NCBI GenBank assembly: GCA_023807065.1
Contig: JAJJLU010000727.1
Span: 1-20,911 of the forward strand
Source of the DNA: Isotricha intestinalis
Lineage: Eukaryota; Ciliophora; Litostomatea; Vestibuliferida; Isotrichidae
Direction of reading: 5' to 3'
DNA: 20,911 nucleotides
A program made the translations under genes and the position numbers. Below are positions 7,485 to 15,025 of the stretch, in pieces; position 1 is the stretch's first letter; every line of letters starts with the position of its first letter. Under the pieces are notes generated by a model. The model did not search any database. It was not told the origin of the DNA and worked only from the letters and a program-made list of their open reading frames with translations.

Positions 7485-9908
7485 TTAGAATGCATTAGAT
7501 TTTTGATTATAATGATAATTCCATGGGTCTTCTCTATTCATTTTAATTTTAAATTGTTTATAATTATATATTTTTTCTTTCATAAATTTCCCATTATAAC
7601 TTTTAAGAGGTTTATAATATTTCGGAACAATAGAATTATCATTATCAATAGAAGAAGAAATTTGACTTCTTGTAGAATTACCATAATAATTACTATTAGT
7701 ATTAGTATTTGTATTTGTATAAGTTTTAAAATGTTCATCTGTTGAATTATAAGTTTTATTTTTTTTTCCTTTATTTGATAATACTCTAAATTTATTATTA
7801 TATGTTCTTTTCTTATGAGTTTGATAAAAAAAAATATTTGTTTCTTTTTCATCTAAAATATTACTTACTCTTCTTGTTAAATTTGGATGAAGTGTTATAA
7901 ATAATTTATCTTCATCTTTAAATTGTTTTTGTAAATTTCTTATCATATTTTTTTCCTTTGCAAATCCAAATTTTCCAGGAGAAAAAATTTTATTTTTTTG
8001 TTCTATTAACAATGAATTACTTACTTTATTTTGAGTTAAATTATTTTTTTTAGGAATAAAAGGTAATACATTTGTTCTTTCTGGTTGAAATATATTTATT
8101 TTTAAATCTTTTTTAGGATTTGATTTTTTAGTTGAAACTTTTTTAATTGAAAAATAATTATCCTCTAAATTAAATTTTTTTTGAAATTCATTATTCATTT
8201 TTAATTTATTTTTTTCATAATTTTCTTCTCCAAATTCTAATTGTTTTTCACTTTCATTTAATTCTTTTTCAATTTGTAAATTATTTAAATTTACAGTTTC
8301 TTTTGAATCAATCATTTCCATTTTTGTTTGATTTAAATCAGTTAATCTTTGAATTAAAATATTCAATTTTTTTTCACAATCTCTTTTTCCAATATAATAA
8401 CAATTTATATCTTCTTGAATAATTTCTAATAAATATTTTAATTCTAATTTATAATATTTTATATTTCTTGAAGTTACTTTTACATTATATAAATAATTCA
8501 ATCCAAAAAAAATACTTTCTAAACCAATAAAATCACAATTATTAATACAAAATATTTTAGTTTTTTGAATTATATTCATTTCATCTTTTAAACTAAAAAA
8601 ATCATTTTGAAAAGTTAATATAATATTTTGAACATTAAATTTAGGATCAGTTTCTAATTGAGAAAGATAAGTAATTAAATTATGAATTTGAAATACATTT
8701 TTATTAATATAAACATCACAAGTTCCTTCTTTAATAAAAAATACAAATTTTGCATTTTGATTATCTTTTATAATGAAATCATTTTGATATTTTTCTTCAT
8801 ATAAAAAGTGATTAAGAAATTTTTTTTCAAAATGATGTGGATTAATAGTTTGAAAACAGAAATTAGAAACAAGAAAATTAACTTCATTCATAGTTAATCT
8901 TTGTTTTTCATTTCTTAAATAAGATTTATAATAATCTAATTCTAAATAACATAAATCAGTATCATTAACAGTTTTAATTGTTGCATTTCTTGTTGTTACT
9001 TTATCTAAAGCTGTATCACCAAAAAAAAAATTATTCCCTAATTCCACTATACTTTCATAAAAAAATGTAGTTATTTGAAACATTGTAGTTTCATTTGTTA
9101 ATATTTTATATTTTTCAATTAACTCTTTTTTTATATTTGGTAAATGTTTTAATATTATTCTTTCATTTTTTGCTACATATTCTTTATCATTTCTTCTTTC
9201 ATGATCAAAAAAAATTCCAAAATATTCTAATTTAAAATTACATAATAGTAATATTTCTTCAATTGTTCTTGTTTCAATTTTTTTAATTCCAATAGAAAAA
9301 TAATCTTCAATTAAAATTTTCATAACAATAGAATTTAAAATATCAATATCATTATAATCAACATTAAATACATTTTTATTTTTTTCAATAGTTTTTTTTA
9401 AAATATAAATTTCTTTACTTTTTTTTAAATCTAATAAATGTTGAAAATATTGTAATCCAGTCATTTCATCATTTTTTGGAGAAGGTTTTAAAACACCAAC
9501 TTTACCATTTAAAATCATATAAAAATTATCTGGTTCTTCTCCAATTCTAAATAATATTGTTTCTTTTTCTAAATGAAAATATTTTAATTGAGCTGCACAT
9601 TGAGTAAATATTTGATCTAAAGATTCTTTTTTAAAATTATCTAATTTAAATTTATCTGCTAATTTTGAATGGTCTAAAAAATATTTTATATATTGTAAAT
9701 CTCTCATTGATCTATCTTTTGGTTCTACTTTTAATGCTTTTATATATAATTCTGATGGTAATTCTGTTAATTTACCTAAATTATATATTTCTTTTATTAT
9801 GTTGTTTAAGTTTTTCCTTAATTTTTGATTTAAAGAATTTTTTCGAAGTCTACGAGATTTTTTCCTTTTTACTCCTCTTAAATTTTTACTTAGATTAGTT
9901 TCTGACAT
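7485..9908 (-). CDS. Cyclic-nucleotide-binding-domain protein A
   Basis: An 807-residue protein that starts with a basic segment (KRKKSRRLRK). A cNMP-binding fold begins around residue 108 (FHLEKETILFRIGEEPDNFY, then MILNGKVGVLKP at 131-142). The phosphate-binding cassette, FFGDTALDKVTTRNATI (295-311), resembles the FGE-A-L-[P]-R-A-A-T pattern of protein kinase A regulatory subunits. About 150 residues are inserted between these two parts, where classical domains have about 20. A second, more degenerate fold lies further on (FIIKDNQNAKFVFFIKEGTC near 378, FIGLESIFFGLNYLYNV later). The last 230 residues are Asn/Lys/Thr-rich. There is no kinase or channel domain. It may bind cAMP/cGMP or be a structural derivative; Asp replaces the usual cassette Glu. 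It is a paralog of the gene at 15026-17764. Confidence 0.85.
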   Translation of the reverse strand: MSETNLSKNLRGVKRKKSRRLRKNSLNQKLRKNLNNIIKEIYNLGKLTELPSELYIKALKVEPKDRSMRDLQYIKYFLDHSKLADKFKLDNFKKESLDQIFTQCAAQLKYFHLEKETILFRIGEEPDNFYMILNGKVGVLKPSPKNDEMTGLQYFQHLLDLKKSKEIYILKKTIEKNKNVFNVDYNDIDILNSIVMKILIEDYFSIGIKKIETRTIEEILLLCNFKLEYFGIFFDHERRNDKEYVAKNERIILKHLPNIKKELIEKYKILTNETTMFQITTFFYESIVELGNNFFFGDTALDKVTTRNATIKTVNDTDLCYLELDYYKSYLRNEKQRLTMNEVNFLVSNFCFQTINPHHFEKKFLNHFLYEEKYQNDFIIKDNQNAKFVFFIKEGTCDVYINKNVFQIHNLITYLSQLETDPKFNVQNIILTFQNDFFSLKDEMNIIQKTKIFCINNCDFIGLESIFFGLNYLYNVKVTSRNIKYYKLELKYLLEIIQEDINCYYIGKRDCEKKLNILIQRLTDLNQTKMEMIDSKETVNLNNLQIEKELNESEKQLEFGEENYEKNKLKMNNEFQKKFNLEDNYFSIKKVSTKKSNPKKDLKINIFQPERTNVLPFIPKKNNLTQNKVSNSLLIEQKNKIFSPGKFGFAKEKNMIRNLQKQFKDEDKLFITLHPNLTRRVSNILDEKETNIFFYQTHKKRTYNNKFRVLSNKGKKNKTYNSTDEHFKTYTNTNTNTNSNYYGNSTRSQISSSIDNDNSIVPKYYKPLKSYNGKFMKEKIYNYKQFKIKMNREDPWNYHYNQKSNAF

Positions 9909-9975
9909 AAATTTTTTTTTTTAGTTTTTTTTATTATATTTTTTATATATTTATTTTATATTTTTTATGCTTTTT

Positions 9976-11205
9976 TTAAATTATCAAACTACAAATTAAT
10001 GTTAATCCAAAAACAATTCCAAAGGAAATTAAAGATAAAACTTGTTTTTTATCATTATTATTATTTGTTAGAATAAAATCTTGATCAGAATACTTATTAA
10101 TATTTAAAACATCCTTATTTAATTTTTTTTTTTCTTTCATTAAATGAAAATTAAAAAATAAAGTTTCATTAACATGACTATCTAAAAGATTAAAATTGAG
10201 AAAAGAGAAGAATTCATTTTGTTGATCTTTTCTCATATCTCCAAAGAATTCTCCAACTGTGATATTTCTATTAATTTTATCGGAAATAGTAACATCAGTA
10301 GATAAGAAATCTTTTTTTCCTTTAATATCATTAAGCATATCATGAATAGTGATATTAAATTTAAATTGATTTCTAATATCAATAAGAGATTTATAAAGTA
10401 AAAAATGAAATTTATCAACAGTAGGTCCCATAATTTCATTATCATAAGAATAAGAAGAAGCTTTTTGATTTAATAAAGCAGAAGCAACAAAATAAATATT
10501 TGGAACATTAACATAATCATATAATGAATATCCTTCACAAGTATCTAAAATAAAAACTAATTCTTTATATTTTTCCTTTATATACATTTCATTTAATGTT
10601 CTATTTAATTCTTCACTTAATATTACCATTGTTCCTCTTATTTTTATAAAATTTTCTCCTCCATGTGATGTTATTATTACTATAATTTTTGAATTTTTAT
10701 TCGTGTTTAATTGACGAAATCCATTAAATTGATTCATTTTTCTTCCTCTGAAAATATCTAATAATTGATAATTTGTTACATCTGTTTCTTTGTAATCTAT
10801 ATTTAAATCACTTCCATCACATGTTTCTAAAGTTTGATGTTCTACAGATAATTTTATTGTCCCTGGAAATGTATTTCTTGTGTCACATGCATGAAATTCT
10901 GCTAATGCTAATATTATCTATTTTTTTAAATTTTTTATAAATTTTTTATATATGTATTATATATTAGTTTTTACATGTTCTTCAGGAATTCCATTCTTCT
11001 TTAAAGAATCATATATTATTATTGAGTTTGTTGAATGACGATAGTTGTCAAAGTTGTTTGATGTATTTATTATTATTGCCCAGAGATCTTTCTATTTTTA
11101 TTTTTATTTTTTTTTGTTTATATAGTTTTATTTTACATCATAAGGAGTTATTTCTGTTATTTGAAGAAAAATTATGAATATTAATGTTATTTGTTTTTTT
11201 TTCAT
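9976..11205 (-). CDS. GPI8: GPI8/PIGK, catalytic subunit of GPI transamidase (3 exons)
   Basis: This C13-family cysteine protease joins preassembled GPI anchors to proteins in the ER. The longest ORF begins at 10737, but that is an internal Met. Splicing two introns gives exons 11205-11137, 11091-10975 and 10917-9976 and a 375-residue protein. Exon 1 encodes a signal peptide (MKKKQITLIFIIFLQ). Exon 2 encodes DLWAIIINTSNNFDNYRHS, the family's NNWAVLV..SR.W.NYRH block. Exon 3 starts IILALAEFHACDTRN, matching IVLMLADDMACNPRN. The catalytic dyad is His147 (TSHGG) and Cys189 (LDTCEG), 42 residues apart as in human PIGK (164 and 206). A C-terminal membrane helix lies at about 352-375. Both introns are GT-AG and phase 0 and restore the frame. 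Identity rests on these motifs; the intron boundaries are inferred from frame and homology. Confidence 0.93.
10918..10974 (-). other. Intron 2 of GPI8 (57 nt)
   Basis: On the minus strand it begins GTAAAAACTA and ends AAAATAG and is almost entirely A/T. It separates the His codon that ends ...GIPEEH from ATA ATA TTA (IIL). The splice is phase 0, and removing it joins the conserved P-x-x-H-I-x-L-x-L-A block of the family. In-frame stops inside it (TAA, and the terminal TAG) show it cannot be translated through. Confidence 0.88.
11092..11136 (-). other. Intron 1 of GPI8 (45 nt)
   Basis: On the minus strand it begins GTAAAATAAA and ends AAAATAG, very like intron 2. It is phase 0, between the signal-peptide exon (ending TPYD) and KDLWAI. 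It contains an in-frame TAA at its third codon, so splicing is required to make the N-terminus. Confidence 0.85.
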
Positions 11206-11391
11206 TTTTTTTTTTGAATATTTTAAATAAATTAATATTTAAATTGAATAATAAATATTAAACTTATATAATATATATTTTTTTTTTTATTAATTACTTT
11301 ATCACACTTGGAATTTTCCAAAAAATGTTTTATAAATATTAATTAATAAATATATAAGAAAAATAAAGCTATAAATAAATAAAATAATTAT
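11206..11391. other. Intergenic spacer upstream of GPI8
   Basis: This 186-nt A/T-rich gap lies between the GPI8 start and the 3' end of the next minus-strand gene. I see no ORF or RNA gene in it. It must hold the GPI8 promoter and the upstream gene's 3' end. Confidence 0.5.
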
Positions 11392-12597
11392 TTAATTTTT
11401 ATGATTACTTTTACCTTCTATTTTTCTTATATAAAAAGTATTTTTTTTATGATTATGTTGTTTTTTTTGAGAAGAATAATTATTTAAAAAAACTTGTTCA
11501 TTGTTTTTATTTTGTAAATCAATTTCTAAACATTCACTTTGAATTAATTTAAAAATGAAATTTCTATAAAATTTATTATCTCTAAAATTAGATTCTTGAG
11601 TATTTAAACTATAAATAGAATTACTTCTAGTATTTTCTTTTGTAGTATAAGATTTTCTTGAAGAATATTTAACATCATTTAAATTACTATAATTTCTTTT
11701 AAAATTATTTTCATTATAATTACTTTCGGTTAATAAAGAAATTGGTTTTGATTTTTTATTATTGTTGTTTACAGAAAGAGTTTTTATTTGTTTCATATTA
11801 TTAAATTCTGTTTTTATATTTTTTGAAGGACTTATTTTATTTTTTTTATAATTTCTTGAATTTTGATTTATATTATTTGATAAGTATCCATTTGTCTTTT
11901 TAACTAATTTTATATTTTTTAATTTTTGATTTTTTAATAATCTCACTTGAGTTATTGGAGTTATTGTTTGGGGTTTTTTTATTTTTTCATTTTTATTATT
12001 ATTTAAGTAATCTGATATATTCATTATATCTAATTTTTTTAATTCTTTTTTTTCCTTATTTGATTGAATTGTTAAAAATTTTTTTTTTTCTGGAATTAAT
12101 TCTTCTGTTACTGATGAAATAAATGATAATTGTCTTATTATATCTTTACTCACATTTAAATCTAATTCATTGTTTATATTCAAATCTAAATTTAGAAAAT
12201 TACTAAAATCATTATTTTCTAATTTCTCATTTTCTATTATTTTTTTTATACAAATTGATTTATGAGATGAATGTTTTATTTTTGAATGATTTAAATTATT
12301 TATTTTTAAGTGATAATGATAAATAATTTTATTTATATCATAATTTATAAAATCTATAGAATAGAAAATATTAATATAATCCTTTTTTATCTTATTAAAC
12401 AAATATATTGATTTATTTTTAGTAAAAAACATAAAAATAAATTCTGTGTAATCATTATATATAGCATAATCTTTAAAAATTGAAACAATTCTTTTATTTT
12501 GATTGAAAATAATATCATTGATTTTTTTCTGATTATATAATTTTTCAGTAATATTATGTTTAAATAAATTCTTTTTAATTATACTTATGGTTTTCAT
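11392..12597 (-). CDS. Asn/Lys-rich protein of unknown function
   Basis: A 401-residue protein. The first 105 residues look folded: NKRIVSIFKDYAIYNDYTEF (34-53), then FFTKNKSIYLFNKIKKDYIN. I believe an arrangement of IFKDYLI-DD--EFL followed by a leucine-rich helix occurs at the N-terminus of other ciliate proteins of unknown role, but I cannot name a family and this recollection is weak. The rest (about 110-401) is Asn/Lys/Ser-rich low complexity with scattered basic patches and no membrane segment. It shares a 104-nt divergent upstream region with the SAM-domain gene, so the two could be co-regulated. Start and TAA stop are clear. Confidence 0.7.
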   Translation of the reverse strand: MKTISIIKKNLFKHNITEKLYNQKKINDIIFNQNKRIVSIFKDYAIYNDYTEFIFMFFTKNKSIYLFNKIKKDYINIFYSIDFINYDINKIIYHYHLKINNLNHSKIKHSSHKSICIKKIIENEKLENNDFSNFLNLDLNINNELDLNVSKDIIRQLSFISSVTEELIPEKKKFLTIQSNKEKKELKKLDIMNISDYLNNNKNEKIKKPQTITPITQVRLLKNQKLKNIKLVKKTNGYLSNNINQNSRNYKKNKISPSKNIKTEFNNMKQIKTLSVNNNNKKSKPISLLTESNYNENNFKRNYSNLNDVKYSSRKSYTTKENTRSNSIYSLNTQESNFRDNKFYRNFIFKLIQSECLEIDLQNKNNEQVFLNNYSSQKKQHNHKKNTFYIRKIEGKSNHKN

Positions 12598-12701
12598 TAT
12601 AAAATTTTATTTTTATTATTTAACCAAAAAACAATATAAATAATATGAAATTTATAATAATAAAAATTGTTATATTTTCATTAAATTTAAAAAATTAAAA
12701 A

Positions 12702-14237
12702 ATGTATTTCAATAAATATAAACAAGAACCAAAAATAAAAATAACAAATAAACATTATATAACAAATTATACTAGTAAAACAAAATCAAAATCACAAATT
12801 AAAGAACCAAAAAATAAAAAGAATAATAATAATCAAATAAATAATACAGATTTAATTTTTAACTTATCATTAAATAATTCAAATAGATATAAAAGTTATT
12901 CAATAGATGATAATATAAAAATTGAAGAAACAAAAGAATTGAAAAAATTAATTGGTACTCAATCTCCAATTCAAAAAAAGGAAAATTTAACTCCTTCAAG
13001 AAATAATAAATATAATAATAAAAAAAATGATAAATTACTTTTTACTTTAAAAACACTTGATTTAGAAAATTTATTAAATGAATTTTATTTAAATTATATA
13101 ACATTTAATGATATATTTTTATTAAGTAGAGAAGATTTAATTGAAATGAAAATACCAATTGGTCCTAGAAATAGAATATTATATTTTGCTGAAGAATATA
13201 AAAAAAAAGCAGTTAATTATGATTTAAATGAGTTAATTTTTTTTTTTCAAAATCATAAAGAATTTATTATTAATGATAATCACTTTAATTTTGGTTTTAA
13301 TAAAAATAATTTTTTAATTAATGATAATAATATGATTGAAGAACCTCCTATTCCAATGTCAAAACCTTTTCAAATTCTTTTTAATAATATTAATAATAAT
13401 GAAAATAATATTGATAATAACAATAATAATTTTGTTAATAATAATTTTAATAATAATTTTAGAAATGATATTTTAAACAGTCCTAAATCAAATTCTACCA
13501 AAAAATTTATAAAAGAGAAAAAAAATAATAAAGATATTCCAATTCCAATAAAAGTGAAAAATATAGAATTAAATAATATAAATACAAATTTTCAAAGTAA
13601 AGGAAGTTATCGTCAAAAATCATCATCTTTAGTAAATAAAGAATTTAAATTAAATGATATAGAAAATTATAATGAAGAAGAAAATGATATTGATTTAATT
13701 TATCAAAGTTTATCAAATTCAAATAAAAAAAGAATAAATGCAAGAAATTATAATACCACTTCTACTAAAAATGATACAAATAATAAATACATTAATAAAA
13801 GTTATGGTTATTCTAAACAATCTACTATGAATAGGAGTAATTCTTATAGTATTCAAAGTAATAATTCTGTTAATAATAATATTAATAAATGTAAACCTAC
13901 TTCTCAAGTTTTAAAAAATTTTGAAAATATTTTTTCTGAAGTTGAAAACTTCCAAAATCAATATGAGAGAATGAAAGAAAAAAGTGAAGAAAGAAATAAT
14001 AAAATTAATAGTTTACTTAATAAAAGATGTAATAGTAATGAAATTGAAAAAATAAAAAAACAATTAATGAATACAAATTATAATAATAATAATATTAAAA
14101 AAAGAAATAATCATAATATTATTAATAATAGTAATAGTAATAATAGTAATAATATGATATTTATAAATGAAAAAGATTTAATAAATGAATCAGAAAGAAA
14201 TTTAAACGAAGAACTTTCAAAAATATATAAAAAATAA
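12702..14237 (+). CDS. Asn-rich protein with a SAM-like domain
   Basis: A 511-residue protein. Residues about 112-170 match a sterile alpha motif: LKTLDLENLLNEFYLNYITF, then LLSREDLIEMKIPIGPRNRI, with the L-x-x-L...DL-x-E-x-x-I-P-x-GPR-x-x-I pattern that ends most SAM domains. SAM domains form protein-protein or RNA contacts and can polymerise. The flanks are highly Asn-rich (for example 226-260 and 460-490) and probably disordered. A proline-bearing patch, EEPPIPMSKPF (213-223), and a predicted coiled coil (about 400-450, VLKNFENIFSEVENFQNQYE) are the other structured pieces. No catalytic domain is visible. The start is the first ATG; TAA stop. It is divergent from the 401-residue gene. Confidence 0.8.
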   Translation: MYFNKYKQEPKIKITNKHYITNYTSKTKSKSQIKEPKNKKNNNNQINNTDLIFNLSLNNSNRYKSYSIDDNIKIEETKELKKLIGTQSPIQKKENLTPSRNNKYNNKKNDKLLFTLKTLDLENLLNEFYLNYITFNDIFLLSREDLIEMKIPIGPRNRILYFAEEYKKKAVNYDLNELIFFFQNHKEFIINDNHFNFGFNKNNFLINDNNMIEEPPIPMSKPFQILFNNINNNENNIDNNNNNFVNNNFNNNFRNDILNSPKSNSTKKFIKEKKNNKDIPIPIKVKNIELNNINTNFQSKGSYRQKSSSLVNKEFKLNDIENYNEEENDIDLIYQSLSNSNKKRINARNYNTTSTKNDTNNKYINKSYGYSKQSTMNRSNSYSIQSNNSVNNNINKCKPTSQVLKNFENIFSEVENFQNQYERMKEKSEERNNKINSLLNKRCNSNEIEKIKKQLMNTNYNNNNIKKRNNHNIINNSNSNNSNNMIFINEKDLINESERNLNEELSKIYKK

Positions 14238-14346
14238 GAAGAATTTTAACTACACAAAAGAAAAATAAAATTTGGTTTATTTTTTATTAATTCAAATTAT
14301 ATAAAAAGTATTTAATAATTATTAATTTTTTTAATTTTTTTTAAAA

Positions 14347-14901
14347 ATGGAAATGATGAATGTTAATGAAGAATTAAGAACTAAAATATCATCAGTTCAA
14401 AAATATTTATATGAATGTGAAAAAGATGAAAGTATATTTCAAGCAATGAATTTATTAGATGAGATTCTATCTAATAAAATAAATGAAATTAAAAACAATG
14501 AAATTACTTCCTTAGTACTAACAAAAATTTTAGAAAATTTTGATAAAATAAATAATAAATCAAGAATATGTTTTTTAAAAATAATAAAAAGATATAAAAA
14601 CACTTTTGAAAATAATATTTATGTTAAAATTCATTCTAATCTTTTAGTAACTTATATAAGTAAAATTATCACTTGTTGTGATTCAATTACAAGAAGATGT
14701 TATATTAATTTACTTTCAATTTTACCTTTTTTATTAAATTTAGAATTACTTCATAGATTATTTAATCAATATTCAAATTCTTTTGTTAGTGATGATGAAA
14801 AAAAAGAAATATTAATATTATTTAAAATAATAATTGATAAAAATTTGCCTTTGAAAAAAAATATATTAAATTTTATAAGTATAAATAATATTGAATTATA
14901 A
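14347..14901 (+). CDS. Small, probably all-helical protein of unknown function
   Basis: A 184-residue protein, Leu/Ile/Asn/Lys-rich, with alternating amphipathic helices (for example NEITSLVLTKILENFDKIN, then RICFLKIIKRYKNTF) that suggest a HEAT/ARM-like helical-repeat fold. There is no signal peptide or membrane helix; INLLSILPFLLNLELLHRLF is hydrophobic but looks like a buried helix. I do not recognise a family. The ATG at 14347 begins MEMMNV, so initiation at the third or fourth residue is also possible. Residues 24-37 (CEKDESIFQAMNLL) are duplicated in frame near 18854. It lies 109 nt after the SAM gene and 124 nt before CNBD protein B, all on the same strand. Confidence 0.7.
   Translation: MEMMNVNEELRTKISSVQKYLYECEKDESIFQAMNLLDEILSNKINEIKNNEITSLVLTKILENFDKINNKSRICFLKIIKRYKNTFENNIYVKIHSNLLVTYISKIITCCDSITRRCYINLLSILPFLLNLELLHRLFNQYSNSFVSDDEKKEILILFKIIIDKNLPLKKNILNFISINNIEL
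14416..14456 (+). repeat. 41-nt sequence duplicated at 18854-18894 (source copy)
   Basis: Forty of 41 bases are identical to 18854-18894, in the same orientation; the single difference is G here and C there. This copy lies inside the 184-residue gene and encodes CEKDESIFQAMNLL plus the start of the next codon. Similarity stops abruptly on both sides. Confidence 0.9.
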
Positions 14902-15025
14902 TAAATGATTAAAAAAAACTTTGTTTTTTTTCATTAATAATTAATTTTTTTTTGTTTTTAAAGTAAAATAATATTTATATTGAGAATAAAAAATATTATA
15001 AATAAAAATTTAAATAAAAAAATAA

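Noticed and set aside
7503..7852. Overlapping ORFs on both strands over the CNBD protein A tail
   Set aside because: They are Ile/Leu-rich shadow frames of an AT-rich gene with no domain and no independent support; the same holds for the other short opposite-strand frames in the window.
13380..13470. AAT/ATT-rich repeats as a possible CRISPR or satellite array
   Set aside because: They are irregular Asn codon runs within the SAM-domain gene, lacking constant repeat units or spacers.
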